40,716 nucleotides of DNA from Sphaerochaeta sp. UBA5849. GTDB lineage: Bacteria; Spirochaetota; Spirochaetia; Sphaerochaetales; Sphaerochaetaceae. The stretch is taken from contig DJGJ01000059.1 of the NCBI GenBank assembly GCA_002432715.1, forward strand, positions 22,186 to 62,901. Reading direction: 5' to 3'. Positions 7,529 through 16,019 of this stretch are shown here, one piece after another; positions within the stretch are counted from its first letter, which is position 1; every line of letters starts with the position of its first letter. The translations under genes and the position numbers were made by a program. The notes beneath the pieces were generated by a model. It was not told the origin of the DNA and did no database searches. It was given only the letters and a program-made list of their open reading frames with translations.

Positions 7529-8353
7529 ATGGCTCTAAAAACTTACAAGCCCAATACTCCCGGCCTTCGCCAGAAGACTACTTTGGTCTTCAGCGAGCTG
7601 ACTGCCAGCAAGCCTGAGAAGTCCTTGACCGTCGGCCTTACCAAGAAGGCTGGTCGGGATACTTTCGGGCGCATCAGTGTTCGCCGTAGAGGCGGTGGCC
7701 ATAAGCGTGCATATCGTATTATCGATTTCAAGCGCGACAAGTACGGCATTCCCGGAATTGTCAAGACTATCGAATACGATCCGAACCGCAGTGCAAACAT
7801 TGCCTTGGTATTCTATGCCGACGGCGAGAAGCGCTACATGATTGCTCCGAAGGGACTGACCGTAGGGACCACCGTGGTCAGCGGACCTGATGCTCCCATT
7901 CAGAGCGGCAATGCTCTTCCTTTGAAGAAAGTGCCCCTTGGGTTGATGGTCCACAACGTTGAGCTCACCCTCGGTCGCGGTGGACAGCTTGTCCGCTCTG
8001 CAGGTCTTGGTGCAACCGTTGTCGCCAAGGAAGGTGACTATGTAACGCTGCGCCTCCCCTCCGGTGAAATGCGCATGGTGTTCGGTGAGTGTTATGCTAC
8101 CCTCGGGCAGCTCGGCAATGAAGACCATATGAATGTCAGCCTCGGAAAGGCCGGCGCAAGCCGTCACCTGGGAAGAAGGCCCAAGGTTCGCGGTGTTGCA
8201 ATGAACCCGATCGATCACCCGCATGGTGGTGGTGAAGGCAAGACTGCAGCTGGACGCAACCCTGTTACCCCGTGGGGTAAGCCGACCAAGGGTGGCAAGA
8301 CTCGTTCCAAGAAGAAGCCTTCCGGTGCCTTTATCGTGAAGAAGCGGAAGTAG
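7529..8353 (+). CDS. rplB: 50S ribosomal protein L2
   Basis: Large-subunit protein near the peptidyl-transferase centre, needed for subunit joining; 274 residues, the normal length. The start MALKTYKPNTPG follows AAGGAGAA; a longer in-frame start 26 codons upstream lies inside rplW and is rejected. Motifs include GRISVRRRGGGHKRAYR (48-63) and the conserved VAMNPIDHPHGGGEG (223-237), which holds the functionally important histidine region. The C-terminus is strongly basic. Confidence 0.98.
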   Translation: MALKTYKPNTPGLRQKTTLVFSELTASKPEKSLTVGLTKKAGRDTFGRISVRRRGGGHKRAYRIIDFKRDKYGIPGIVKTIEYDPNRSANIALVFYADGEKRYMIAPKGLTVGTTVVSGPDAPIQSGNALPLKKVPLGLMVHNVELTLGRGGQLVRSAGLGATVVAKEGDYVTLRLPSGEMRMVFGECYATLGQLGNEDHMNVSLGKAGASRHLGRRPKVRGVAMNPIDHPHGGGEGKTAAGRNPVTPWGKPTKGGKTRSKKKPSGAFIVKKRK

Positions 8354-8362
8354 GAGAAGAAA

Positions 8363-8635
8363 GTGGCTAGATCAATCAAAAAAGGTCCTTTTATTGAGAA
8401 GAAATTGTATAAGAGGATTCAGGAGTCTCTCAAGACTAATCAGAAGCAGATGATCAAGACTTATTCCCGCTGTTCAACGATCATCCCTGAAATGGTGGGA
8501 TTCACGATTTCCGTCTACAACGGAAAGACTTGGATTCCTGTATTTGTGACGGAGAACCTGGTAGGGCACAAGCTTGGTGAGTTTTCACCCACCAGAATCT
8601 TCCGCGGGCATGCATCCGACAAGAAGGTTGGTTAA
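8363..8635 (+). CDS. rpsS: 30S ribosomal protein S19
   Basis: Small-subunit head protein that pairs with S13; 90 residues. It uses a GTG start (8363-8365) preceded by AGGAGAAG; the product begins MARSIKKGPF, the family N-terminus, which supports that start. The core EMVGFTISVYNGKTWIPVFV and GHKLGEFSPTR is typical. It lies between rplB and rplV. Confidence 0.97.
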   Translation: MARSIKKGPFIEKKLYKRIQESLKTNQKQMIKTYSRCSTIIPEMVGFTISVYNGKTWIPVFVTENLVGHKLGEFSPTRIFRGHASDKKVG

Positions 8636-8640
8636 TCGCA

Positions 8641-9015
8641 ATGGGTACTAATATGGAAGAAAAGAAAGGTTACTCAGCAACTGCAAAGTATCTGATGGTA
8701 TCTCCTTCCAAGGTTCGCCCCGTCGCCAATCTTGTGAGGAATAAGTCCTATGTGGAGGCTGTTGCAATTCTCGAGGCTATGCCCCAGAAGGGATCGAATT
8801 TGATCCTGAAAGTGTTGCAATCCGCTTGTGCAAATGCTCTTGATCAGAACAAGAAGATCGATGAAGAGAATCTTGTGATCAAGGAGTTGCAGGTTAACGA
8901 GGGTCCGAGGCTCAAGAGAGTCTGGCCGAGATCCCATGGAAGACGGGATATTCTGCTTAAGAGGATGTCACACATTACCGTCGTCGTTGACGAAAAAGCA
9001 AGCGTGAGGAAATAA
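8641..9015 (+). CDS. rplV: 50S ribosomal protein L22
   Basis: Large-subunit protein whose beta-hairpin lines the exit tunnel at the macrolide site; 124 residues. The core YSATAKYLMVSPSKVRPVANLVR and the hairpin KRVWPRSHGRRDILLKRMSHI are visible. The ATG at 8641 lacks a strong Shine-Dalgarno; ATG at 8653 would give 120 residues and is an alternative. It begins 5 nt after the rpsS stop, so coupled translation is likely. Confidence 0.95.
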   Translation: MGTNMEEKKGYSATAKYLMVSPSKVRPVANLVRNKSYVEAVAILEAMPQKGSNLILKVLQSACANALDQNKKIDEENLVIKELQVNEGPRLKRVWPRSHGRRDILLKRMSHITVVVDEKASVRK

Positions 9016-9723
9016 ATGGGCCAGAAAGTTAATCCTATTGGACTCCGTCTTGGAGTCAACAAGACCTGGAAGTCCAAATGGTATGTGGACCCCAGGGAGT
9101 ATGCAGAGACCCTGCACGAAGATTTGAAGCTGAGAAAGGCTTTGGTTGAATGCCCGGAAGTCCAGGGTGCTGAAATTTCCGATGTTGAAATCATCCGCAA
9201 GCCTCAGCGCATTACGATTGTAATCACCACCAGCCGCCCCGGCATCATTATTGGAAGCAAGGGTGCTAATGTTGAGAAGCTTGGTGAACGTCTGCAGAAG
9301 CTTTCCAACAAGAAGGTGCAGATTAAGATCAAGGAAATCAAGAAGCCCGAGGCGGATGCCCAGTTGATCGCCATGAACGTCGCCAAGCAGCTTGTATCCC
9401 GCGGTTCTTTCCGCAGAGCAATGAAGACTGCTGTTTCCAAGGCGATTCAGAGTGGTGCCCAGGGTGTGAAGATCAGGCTGAGCGGTCGTATCGGTGGTGC
9501 AGAAATTGCACGCTCGGAGTGGATGAAGGAAGGACGTGTTCCTCTTCATACCCTGCGCAGCGACATCGACTATGGTTTTGCTACTGCTAATACTACCTTT
9601 GGTGTCATTGGCGTCAAGGTTTGGGTATTCAATGGTGAAATCTACGATCGTACAATCAAAGAGGACGCCGGCGGGTTGGTAAGAAAGCCCAGCAAGAGCG
9701 AAAGCCTTGAGGCAAGGAGTTAG
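9016..9723 (+). CDS. rpsC: 30S ribosomal protein S3
   Basis: Small-subunit protein at the mRNA entry site; 235 residues. It begins MGQKVNPIGLRLG and contains a KH domain with the GxxG loop in GIIIGSKGANVEKLGE (around residues 75-90). The C-terminal domain holds LSGRIGGAEIARSEW and GVIGVKVWVFNGEIY. The ATG follows the rplV stop codon directly with no gap, which indicates coupled translation. Confidence 0.98.
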   Translation: MGQKVNPIGLRLGVNKTWKSKWYVDPREYAETLHEDLKLRKALVECPEVQGAEISDVEIIRKPQRITIVITTSRPGIIIGSKGANVEKLGERLQKLSNKKVQIKIKEIKKPEADAQLIAMNVAKQLVSRGSFRRAMKTAVSKAIQSGAQGVKIRLSGRIGGAEIARSEWMKEGRVPLHTLRSDIDYGFATANTTFGVIGVKVWVFNGEIYDRTIKEDAGGLVRKPSKSESLEARS

Positions 9724-9729
9724 TAGGCC

Positions 9730-10146
9730 ATGCTTAGTCCAAAGAGAGTAAAATATAGAAAGAAACAGCGTGGTACCACCGATGGTGTTGCCCATCGCGG
9801 AATTACGATTGCTTTTGGTGAGTATGCCCTGTTGGCTCTCGAGCCGAAGTGGATTACAAACCGCCAGATTGAGGCAGCTCGTATCGCGATGACCCGTCAT
9901 ATCAAGCGCGGTGGTAAGGTTTGGATCAGGATTTTCCCCGACATGCCTTACACCAAGAAGCCTGCTGAAACCCGTCAGGGTAACGGTAAAGGCGCTCCCG
10001 AAGGCTGGGTTGCTGTGGTAAAGACCGGTGCTGTCATGTTTGAAATGGGCGGCGTTACTGAAGAGCTGGCTCGTGAAGCATTGGCGCTTGCAGCGTCCAA
10101 GCTTCCGATTAAGACGAAGTTTGTCGCCAGAAGGGAAGTGGAGTGA
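9730..10146 (+). CDS. rplP: 50S ribosomal protein L16
   Basis: Large-subunit protein beside the A-site tRNA; 138 residues, the normal length. It begins MLSPKRVKYRKKQRG and has the conserved FGEYALLALEPKWITNRQIE and TRQGNGKGAPEGWVAVV segments, the latter corresponding to the loop near the peptidyl-transferase centre. It lies 6 nt after rpsC and 4 nt before rpmC. Confidence 0.98.
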   Translation: MLSPKRVKYRKKQRGTTDGVAHRGITIAFGEYALLALEPKWITNRQIEAARIAMTRHIKRGGKVWIRIFPDMPYTKKPAETRQGNGKGAPEGWVAVVKTGAVMFEMGGVTEELAREALALAASKLPIKTKFVARREVE

Positions 10147-10150
10147 GAGT

Positions 10151-10357
10151 ATGAAAAATTCATATAATGATTTGACCCTTGACGAGCTGACTGCCAAGAA
10201 GGAAAAGCTGCACAAAGAGTATTTTGACCTTCGCATGGGAAGAGTGCTCGGGCATGTGGAAAATCCGCTTGCTGTTCGCACCATCAGGCGGAATATCGCT
10301 CGTGTGAATACCCGCATTCGTGAATATGAGCTCGGAATCCGGAAAGCGGCAAAGTAA
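10151..10357 (+). CDS. rpmC: 50S ribosomal protein L29
   Basis: Small large-subunit protein at the tunnel exit next to L23; 68 residues. The start MKNSYNDLTLDELTAKKE is chosen by family alignment; the open frame extends 41 codons upstream into rplP, but that part does not resemble L29. The conserved ENPLAVRTIRRNIARVNTRIREYE helix is present. Only GAGAG-type purines precede the ATG. Confidence 0.95.
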   Translation: MKNSYNDLTLDELTAKKEKLHKEYFDLRMGRVLGHVENPLAVRTIRRNIARVNTRIREYELGIRKAAK

Positions 10358-10372
10358 GGGAGAGCGATTCAG

Positions 10373-10624
10373 ATGGAAGTTAACAAGAAGAGTTTTACCG
10401 GCCAGGTGGTCAGTGACAAGATGGACAAGACTATTGTCGTGGCCATCTCCTCCAGAAGACTGCATCCCCTGTATAAGAAGTATGTGACCACCACCAAGAA
10501 AGTGAAGGCACATGATGAAAGGAACGAGGCCAATATCGGCGACACAGTACGTATTGTTGAAAGCCGCCACATCAGCAAAGATAAGTGCTGGCGTCTCGTG
10601 CAGATCGTCGAGCGCGCTCGCTAA
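10373..10624 (+). CDS. rpsQ: 30S ribosomal protein S17
   Basis: Primary 16S rRNA binding protein with an OB fold; 83 residues. The core KSFTGQVVSDKMDKTIVV and the loop DERNEANIGDTVRIVESRH are characteristic. GGGAGAGCG lies just upstream of the ATG. It follows rpmC by 15 nt in the standard order (rpmC, rpsQ, rplN). Confidence 0.97.
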   Translation: MEVNKKSFTGQVVSDKMDKTIVVAISSRRLHPLYKKYVTTTKKVKAHDERNEANIGDTVRIVESRHISKDKCWRLVQIVERAR

Positions 10625-10639
10625 TAGGAGAGAGACGAT

Positions 10640-11005
10640 ATGGTACAGATGCAGACGTATTTGAATGTTGCGGACAACAGTGGTGCCAAGCAGGTGCAGT
10701 GCATCAAGGTGCTTGGCGGCAGCCACCGGTATGTTGCCGGCATCGGTGATATTATTGTGGTTGCTGTAAAGAATGCCCTGCCCCACGGCGCCATCAAGAA
10801 GGGTGACGTCATGAAGGCGGTCATTGTGAGGACAAAGAAGGAATACCGCCGACCTGACGGTACCTATATCAGGTTCGATGACAATGCTTGTGTTATCATC
10901 GATGCCAACAATAACCCGCGCGGCAAGCGTATCTTCGGGCCCGTAGCTAGAGAGCTGCGTGACAAGTACATGAAGATCGTTTCACTCGCGCCGGAAGTGT
11001 TGTAG
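10640..11005 (+). CDS. rplN: 50S ribosomal protein L14
   Basis: Large-subunit protein that forms an intersubunit bridge; 121 residues. It begins MVQMQTYLNVADNSGAK and has the conserved VIVRTKKEYRRPDGTYIRF and NPRGKRIFGPVARELR segments. A purine-rich AGGAGAGAG precedes the ATG. As the first gene of the spc part of the cluster, it follows the S10 part without a visible promoter. Confidence 0.98.
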   Translation: MVQMQTYLNVADNSGAKQVQCIKVLGGSHRYVAGIGDIIVVAVKNALPHGAIKKGDVMKAVIVRTKKEYRRPDGTYIRFDDNACVIIDANNNPRGKRIFGPVARELRDKYMKIVSLAPEVL

Positions 11006-11015
11006 GAGTGTGCAC

Positions 11016-11321
11016 ATGAAGCTTAAGAAGAACGACACCGTACTGATTATTGCTGGAAAGGACAAAGGAAAGTCCGGCAAAATCGTAAAGGTAGACCGTG
11101 AGAATGAGAGGGTCGTCGTCCAGGGTGCCAACATGGTCAAGAAGACCATGAAAAAGAAGAATTCGCAGGATAAGGGCGGCATCATGGAAATCGAGGCTCC
11201 GATCCACGTTTCCAACGTTGCGTATGTCACCAGCAAGGGTGAGCCTACCAGGATCGGGTACAAGTTTGATGAAAGTGGAAACAAAGTCCGCTATGCCAAG
11301 AAAACCGGGGAAGTGATCTAA
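11016..11321 (+). CDS. rplX: 50S ribosomal protein L24
   Basis: Assembly-initiator protein with an N-terminal KOW motif (KKNDTVLIIAGKDKGKSGKI); 101 residues from the ATG at 11016. A GTG two codons earlier (11010) is in frame, but AGGAG at 11004-11008 is spaced better for 11016. The last base of the TAA stop is the first base of the rplE ATG, so the two are translationally coupled. Confidence 0.96.
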   Translation: MKLKKNDTVLIIAGKDKGKSGKIVKVDRENERVVVQGANMVKKTMKKKNSQDKGGIMEIEAPIHVSNVAYVTSKGEPTRIGYKFDESGNKVRYAKKTGEVI

Positions 11322-11872
11322 TGGAAAAGTTCGTACCAAACCTTAAAACGAAATACCTCGAAACTGTGGCACCTGCCCTGTTCAAGGAACTTGGCTACAC
11401 CTCCAAGATGCAGATTCCAGCCTTGGAAAAGATTGTTGTCAGTGTTGGTGTCGGCGAGGCTATTACCAATAAGAAGCTTCTCGATGCTGCTGTGAAAGAG
11501 CTCGAGCAGATCACCGGTCAGCATGTACTGAAAACCAAGGCCAGGAAGTCCATTGCCAACTTCAAGGTCCGCGAGGGTCAGGAGATTGGCGCCATGGTCA
11601 CCCTTCGCGGGGATAACATGTGGTTTTTCCTGGAACGGTTGATTAGTATTGCTCTTCCCCGCGTCAAGGACTTCAAGGGTGTAAAGCCTAATGCTTTTGA
11701 CGGTCATGGAAACTATTCGCTTGGCATCACCGAGCAGATTATTTTTCCGGAAATCGACTTCGACAAGATCGAGCGTGTCAGCGGCTTCAATATCGCCATT
11801 GTTACGACCGCGAAGACCGATGAAGAAGGCTACGCCCTGCTTGCAAAGCTTGGCATGCCCTTCAGCAAATAA
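11321..11872 (+). CDS. rplE: 50S ribosomal protein L5
   Basis: 5S rRNA-binding protein of the central protuberance; 183 residues. Conserved parts include KIVVSVGVGEAITNKK, GQHVLKTKARKSIANFKVREG and GNYSLGITEQIIFPEIDFD. Its ATG overlaps the rplX stop by one base. The order rplX, rplE, rpsN, rpsH matches the usual spc operon. Confidence 0.98.
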   Translation: MEKFVPNLKTKYLETVAPALFKELGYTSKMQIPALEKIVVSVGVGEAITNKKLLDAAVKELEQITGQHVLKTKARKSIANFKVREGQEIGAMVTLRGDNMWFFLERLISIALPRVKDFKGVKPNAFDGHGNYSLGITEQIIFPEIDFDKIERVSGFNIAIVTTAKTDEEGYALLAKLGMPFSK

Positions 11873-11884
11873 GGGTGGAGACAT

Positions 11885-12070
11885 ATGGCAAAGAAATCAA
11901 TGATCGTAAAGGCCAATAGGGAACCCAAGTTCAGTACCAGACACGTCAACCGCTGTAAAGTGTGCGGCAGACCCCGTGGCTATATGCGCCAGTTCGATAT
12001 GTGCAGGATCTGCTTCCGCAAATTGGCAAGTGAAGGCCAGATTCCTGGTGTTACCAAATCCAGTTGGTAG
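11885..12070 (+). CDS. rpsN: 30S ribosomal protein S14, zinc-binding type Z
   Basis: Small-subunit head protein; 61 residues, the short type Z form rather than the roughly 100-residue zinc-free form. The zinc ribbon is intact: Cys24-x2-Cys27 and Cys40-x2-Cys43. The body ends in GQIPGVTKSSW, as in other type Z proteins. GGGTGGAG lies upstream of the ATG. Organisms with this form sometimes carry a zinc-free paralogue elsewhere; none is in the window. Confidence 0.97.
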   Translation: MAKKSMIVKANREPKFSTRHVNRCKVCGRPRGYMRQFDMCRICFRKLASEGQIPGVTKSSW

Positions 12071-12079
12071 GAGAGAAAA

Positions 12080-12478
12080 ATGGCTGTAAGTGATCCAGTT
12101 GCTGATATGCTGACCAAAATCAGAAATGCTAGTTTGGCTAAGCATGAAAAAGTAGATATCTCCACTTCAAAGATGAAGCTTCAGATCGTGAAGATTCTCA
12201 AGAATGAGGGATTTATCAAGAACTTCAAGAAGGTGACGAAGGATGGTATTTCGTACATCCGCGTTTTCTTGAAATATGACGAGACTCAGGGGCCTGTGTT
12301 GCACGGGATTGAACGCATTTCCACTCCTGGACGCCGGATTTATACCGGATACAGGGATATGCCCCGTGTGTACAACGGACATGGTGTTGTTGTAGTATCC
12401 ACTTCTGCTGGTATCATTACCGGTAAGAAGGCGACTGAGAACAAGGTCGGTGGTGAGCTGATCTGCTCTATTTGGTAA
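12080..12478 (+). CDS. rpsH: 30S ribosomal protein S8
   Basis: 16S rRNA central-domain binding protein; 132 residues. It begins MAVSDPVADMLTKIRNA and ends with VSTSAGIITGKKATENKVGG followed by ELICSIW, the family C-terminus. In E. coli S8 represses the spc operon at rplE; I did not see a comparable site. It is 11 nt ahead of rplF. Confidence 0.97.
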   Translation: MAVSDPVADMLTKIRNASLAKHEKVDISTSKMKLQIVKILKNEGFIKNFKKVTKDGISYIRVFLKYDETQGPVLHGIERISTPGRRIYTGYRDMPRVYNGHGVVVVSTSAGIITGKKATENKVGGELICSIW

Positions 12479-12489
12479 GGTGGTATAAC

Positions 12490-13035
12490 ATGTCCAGAAT
12501 TGGAAAATTGCCGATCACAGTACCTCAAGGGGTGAAGATTGCCGTCACCGATGGTGTTGTTCATGTCGAAGGTCCGAAGGGAAAGCTTACTTGCCCTACC
12601 CGTTCTGAAGTGGTAGTCACCATCAAGGGTACCGAGGTCAAGGTTGCTCCCAGGGATGAGTCCAAGGAAGCCAATGCTTTCCAAGGTCTCTATCGCCAGT
12701 TGATCAACAACATGGTCGAGGGCGTCTCCAAAGGATTCTCCCGCACCCTGCTGATCAATGGTGTCGGTTATCGTGCCGACCTGAAAGGGAATCTGCTGAC
12801 GCTGAACCTCGGCTTCTCCGAATTGTTTGAAGTTGTAATTCCCCAGGGAATCACTGCTACTGTTGAGAACCCCAACAAGGTTGTCTTCAGCGGCATTGAC
12901 AAGCAGCTTGTCGGACAGACTTGTGCCGAGATTCGCTCCCTCCGCGGACCTGAGCCGTATAAGGGCAAGGGTATTCGGTACGATAACGAGGTCATCCGTC
13001 GCAAGGCTGGTAAGACCGCTTCGGCAAAGAAATAG
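12490..13035 (+). CDS. rplF: 50S ribosomal protein L6
   Basis: Large-subunit protein near the factor-binding site; 181 residues. The start MSRIGKLPITVP follows AAGGTGGT; a longer in-frame start six codons upstream is not family-like. The duplicated fold ends in the signature RGPEPYKGKGIRYDNEVIRR and a Lys/Ala-rich tail. It lies between rpsH and rplR. Confidence 0.97.
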   Translation: MSRIGKLPITVPQGVKIAVTDGVVHVEGPKGKLTCPTRSEVVVTIKGTEVKVAPRDESKEANAFQGLYRQLINNMVEGVSKGFSRTLLINGVGYRADLKGNLLTLNLGFSELFEVVIPQGITATVENPNKVVFSGIDKQLVGQTCAEIRSLRGPEPYKGKGIRYDNEVIRRKAGKTASAKK

Positions 13036-13051
13036 TGGGTAGGTAAGAAAG

Positions 13052-13411
13052 ATGAATAGAGTAATCGACAAGAGGAAGAAGCTTGCTCGCCGCAAGCATC
13101 ATATTCGCAAGAACATCTCCGGTACTGCCAGCAAGCCAAGGATGAGCGTATTCCGCAGCAACTCCCACATGTATGTTCAGGTCATCGACGATGTGGCCGG
13201 GTGCACCCTTGTGTCCGCCAGCTCCATGGAAGGTGAATTGAAGGGCTTGAAGAACAATGTTGCCGATGCAGCCAAGCTTGGAGAGGCCGTCGGGAAGAAA
13301 ATGCTCGAGAAGAACATCGATACCTGTGTGTTCGATCGTAACGGCTATCTGTTCCACGGCATTGTCAAGAGCATCGCTGACGGCGCACGTAAAGCCGGCG
13401 TCAAGTTCTAG
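13052..13411 (+). CDS. rplR: 50S ribosomal protein L18
   Basis: 5S rRNA-binding protein; 119 residues. It has the basic N-terminus (RKKLARRKHHIRKNISG), then RMSVFRSNSHMYVQVIDD and the C-terminal DRNGYLFHGIVKSIADGARK. Standard spc position between rplF and rpsE. Confidence 0.97.
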   Translation: MNRVIDKRKKLARRKHHIRKNISGTASKPRMSVFRSNSHMYVQVIDDVAGCTLVSASSMEGELKGLKNNVADAAKLGEAVGKKMLEKNIDTCVFDRNGYLFHGIVKSIADGARKAGVKF

Positions 13412-13420
13412 GGGGAAACT

Positions 13421-13933
13421 GTGGAAAGATCCAGAGAAAGAGATAACAATAAGAACGACGGGTATGTCGAGAAGCTGATCAAGCTCAACCGTGTTGCCAA
13501 GGTTGTCAAGGGTGGTAGAAGGTTCTCCTTCTCGGCCCTGGTGGTCGTAGGCGACCAGAACGGTAAGGTTGGATACGGATTTGGCAAGGCCAACGACGTA
13601 ACCGAAGCTATTCGCAAGGCCGTCGATCGTGCAAAGGTCAATATGATTGTCGTTCCGGTGAAGAAGTCTTCAATTCCTCACGAGATCGTCGGCAATTACA
13701 AGAGTGCCAGTGTGCTTCTCAAGCCCGCAGTACCCGGAACCGGTGTTATCGCCGGCGGTGCTGTGCGCGCCATTTGCGATGCATGCGGTATCAATGATAT
13801 CCTGAGCAAGAGCCTTGGCTCCAAGAACTCCATCAATACGGTAAAGGCTGCATTCGATGCACTGGAGCACCTGTTTGATGCAAAGGTTGTTGCGAAGAAT
13901 CGGGGCAAGTCCCTGAGCGAGATGTGGGGGTAA
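13421..13933 (+). CDS. rpsE: 30S ribosomal protein S5
   Basis: Small-subunit protein important for decoding accuracy; 170 residues. It uses a GTG start (13421-13423) preceded by GGGGGAAA. The spectinomycin-site loop VVKGGRRFSFSALVVVGD is wild type by eye. The C-terminal domain contains PGTGVIAGGAVRAICDACG. Normal spc position before rpmD. Confidence 0.97.
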   Translation: MERSRERDNNKNDGYVEKLIKLNRVAKVVKGGRRFSFSALVVVGDQNGKVGYGFGKANDVTEAIRKAVDRAKVNMIVVPVKKSSIPHEIVGNYKSASVLLKPAVPGTGVIAGGAVRAICDACGINDILSKSLGSKNSINTVKAAFDALEHLFDAKVVAKNRGKSLSEMWG

Positions 13934-13934
13934 G

Positions 13935-14126
13935 ATGATGGCTGAAGCAAAGAAGATCAAGGTCACCCTGGTCAAAGGCCTCGCCGGCTGCCTGCCTAAT
14001 CAGCGCAGGACTGTCAAGGCTCTGGGACTCGGCAAGATTTCCAGCTCGGTTGTACATGACGCCACCCCTGCAAACCTTGGGATGGTCCGTGTAGTAGCTC
14101 ACCTTGTGAAAGTCGAGGAGATGTAA
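13935..14126 (+). CDS. rpmD: 50S ribosomal protein L30
   Basis: Small large-subunit protein of about 60 residues (63 here, or 62 from the second ATG at 13938). Core: KVTLVKGLAGCLPNQRRTVK, then ALGLGKISSSVVHDATPANLG, including the LGL-GK signature. The gene begins 1 nt after the rpsE stop; GGGGG at the rpsE end is the likely Shine-Dalgarno and is spaced better for 13938. Confidence 0.95.
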   Translation: MMAEAKKIKVTLVKGLAGCLPNQRRTVKALGLGKISSSVVHDATPANLGMVRVVAHLVKVEEM

Positions 14127-14127
14127 G

Positions 14128-14559
14128 ATGGGACAGATCAAAGCACCCAAGGGTGCCAATATGAAAAAGACTATCGTTGGTCGAGGCGCTTCCTCGAAGG
14201 GCCGCTCCAGCGGTAGGGGTCACGATGGACAGAAATCCCGTTCCGGCGGTGGTGTCCGTCTTGGCTTCGAGGGCGGTCAGATGCCTCTGTACCGCCGTGT
14301 CGCTCGCAGGGGTTTCTCGAACAGCGTATTCAAGCAGGAGTATGAGGTCGTATCCCTCGATGTGATTTCCGCCAACTTTGAAGATGGAGATGTAGTTACC
14401 CTCGACGCCCTTAAGGACGCTGGGTTGGTCAAGGGTTTCAATGCACAGGCAAAAATCCTGAGCAATGGGGAACTGACCAAGAAGGTAGTTATTGACGGAC
14501 TGAAGGTTTCCGCAAGCGCAATCGAAAAGATTAAGGCTGCGGGCGGCGAAATCAGATAA
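14128..14559 (+). CDS. rplO: 50S ribosomal protein L15
   Basis: Late-assembly large-subunit protein; 143 residues. The glycine/arginine-rich N-terminal arm (SSKGRSSGRGHDGQKSRSGG) and GFEGGQMPLYRRVARRGF are typical. It starts 1 nt after the rpmD stop and precedes secY by 14 nt, as in most bacteria. Confidence 0.98.
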   Translation: MGQIKAPKGANMKKTIVGRGASSKGRSSGRGHDGQKSRSGGGVRLGFEGGQMPLYRRVARRGFSNSVFKQEYEVVSLDVISANFEDGDVVTLDALKDAGLVKGFNAQAKILSNGELTKKVVIDGLKVSASAIEKIKAAGGEIR

Positions 14560-14573
14560 CAAAGAAGGGCTTT

Positions 14574-15890
14574 ATGGCAAACTCCTTAGTTGAGATGTAT
14601 AGAATCAAGGATCTTCGGAAGAAGATATTCATTACCCTGGGCCTGCTGATCGTCAGCAGGATCGGGGCCGTGATTCCAATTCCGGGAATTGATCCGGAGG
14701 TTCTGAAACTGTTTTTTCTTTCACAGAGCTCAAGTTCCAATATCGGTCTGACTGAGTATTTGAACTTCTTCTCCGGCGGAGCATTTTCCAACTTCTCTCT
14801 CTTTATGCTTGGTGTCATGCCGTATATCAGCACGCAGATTATTGTGCAGCTGCTGATGTTGGTCATCCCATCCTTGAAGAAGCTGGCTCAAGATCCGTCA
14901 GGCCACAAGAAAATTCAGCAGTACACCAGATATGGTACGATTGTTGTTTGTCTGATTCAGTCGTATGTAGTAACCATCTACGCCAATTCCATTCCCGGCG
15001 TGATGACTATGGGCGTCCTTCCGTTCACGTTGGTGGCAATGCTGACTGTGACCACCGGATCGATGCTCTTGATTTGGATCGGTAACAAGATCACCCAGTG
15101 GGGTATCGGAAACGGTATCAGCTTGTTGATCTTCGCCGGTATCGTGGCAAGATTCCCCGAGGCCATGTCGGTCTTGTTCAGAAGCATCTCCGCGGGTGTG
15201 CTGAATCCGATTGTTGTCTTGGTGGTTTTTGTGATGTTCTTGGTGGTTGTCGCTCTCGTCGTGTACGAGGAGCAAGGCGTCCGCAAGATTCCCGTGAACT
15301 ACGCAAAGCGTGTGGTAGGCCGGAAGATGTACGGTGCACAAAGTACGTACATCCCCATCAAGGTCAACCCCTCGGGCGTTATTCCGGTAATTTTCGCAAG
15401 CGCATTGCTCTCTTTCCCGTTGCAGATCGCTACTACCTTGGGCCCGGAAGTAAGGTGGCTTGCCGCCTTTGCCAATTGGCTGAATCCGCAGGGTGCCCCT
15501 TATCTGATTATCTACGCCCTGTTGATCATAGCGTTTGCTTTCTTCTATACGCAGGTGTCTATGAACCCGGTAGAGATGGCCAAGCAGATTCGCGAGAATG
15601 GTGGCTCGGTTCCCGGTGTACGGTCCGAGAAATTGGAAGAGTACCTGACAAGGGTTCTCAACCGCATCGTTCTTCCCGGCTCCATTTTCTTGGCTTTCAT
15701 CGCCTTGATTCCCACGCTGGTACAGAAGTTCTTCAACTTCCCCTCGACGGTGGCCATGCTCTTCGGTGGAACGTCATTGCTGATTCTTGTCGGCGTTGAC
15801 CTGGATACCATGCGCCAGATTGAGGGTGTCATGAAAATGCACCACTACGATGGGTTCAATGTGGGTGGCAGGAAGTCAAAACATATTTAG
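14574..15890 (+). CDS. secY: Preprotein translocase subunit SecY
   Basis: Channel-forming subunit of the SecYEG translocon in the inner membrane; 438 residues. About ten hydrophobic membrane segments can be counted. Conserved motifs include RIGAVIPIPGID in the first periplasmic region, TQWGIGNGISLLIFAGI, KVNPSGVIPVIFASALLSFP and GGTSLLILVGVDLDTMRQIE. The standard spc position after rplO is kept, but adk, map and infA, which often follow secY, are missing; rpmJ comes next, 15 nt downstream. Confidence 0.98.
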   Translation: MANSLVEMYRIKDLRKKIFITLGLLIVSRIGAVIPIPGIDPEVLKLFFLSQSSSSNIGLTEYLNFFSGGAFSNFSLFMLGVMPYISTQIIVQLLMLVIPSLKKLAQDPSGHKKIQQYTRYGTIVVCLIQSYVVTIYANSIPGVMTMGVLPFTLVAMLTVTTGSMLLIWIGNKITQWGIGNGISLLIFAGIVARFPEAMSVLFRSISAGVLNPIVVLVVFVMFLVVVALVVYEEQGVRKIPVNYAKRVVGRKMYGAQSTYIPIKVNPSGVIPVIFASALLSFPLQIATTLGPEVRWLAAFANWLNPQGAPYLIIYALLIIAFAFFYTQVSMNPVEMAKQIRENGGSVPGVRSEKLEEYLTRVLNRIVLPGSIFLAFIALIPTLVQKFFNFPSTVAMLFGGTSLLILVGVDLDTMRQIEGVMKMHHYDGFNVGGRKSKHI

Positions 15891-15905
15891 GCTAGGAGCT
15901 AGAAC

Positions 15906-16019
15906 ATGAAAGTAAGAGCAAGTGTCAAACCGATTTGTGACAAGTGCAAAGTAGTCAGACGGAATGGGGTGGTCCGCATTATTTGTGACAATCCCAAGCA
16001 CAAGCAGAGACAGAGATAA
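15906..16019 (+). CDS. rpmJ: 50S ribosomal protein L36
   Basis: Very short large-subunit protein, 37 residues, starting MKVRASVKPICDKCK. The zinc site is intact: Cys11-x2-Cys14, Cys27 and His32 (CDNPKH). AGGAGCTAG lies just upstream of the ATG. It lies between secY and rpsM, its usual place. The zinc-type form agrees with the zinc types of S14 and S4 in the same cluster. Confidence 0.97.
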   Translation: MKVRASVKPICDKCKVVRRNGVVRIICDNPKHKQRQR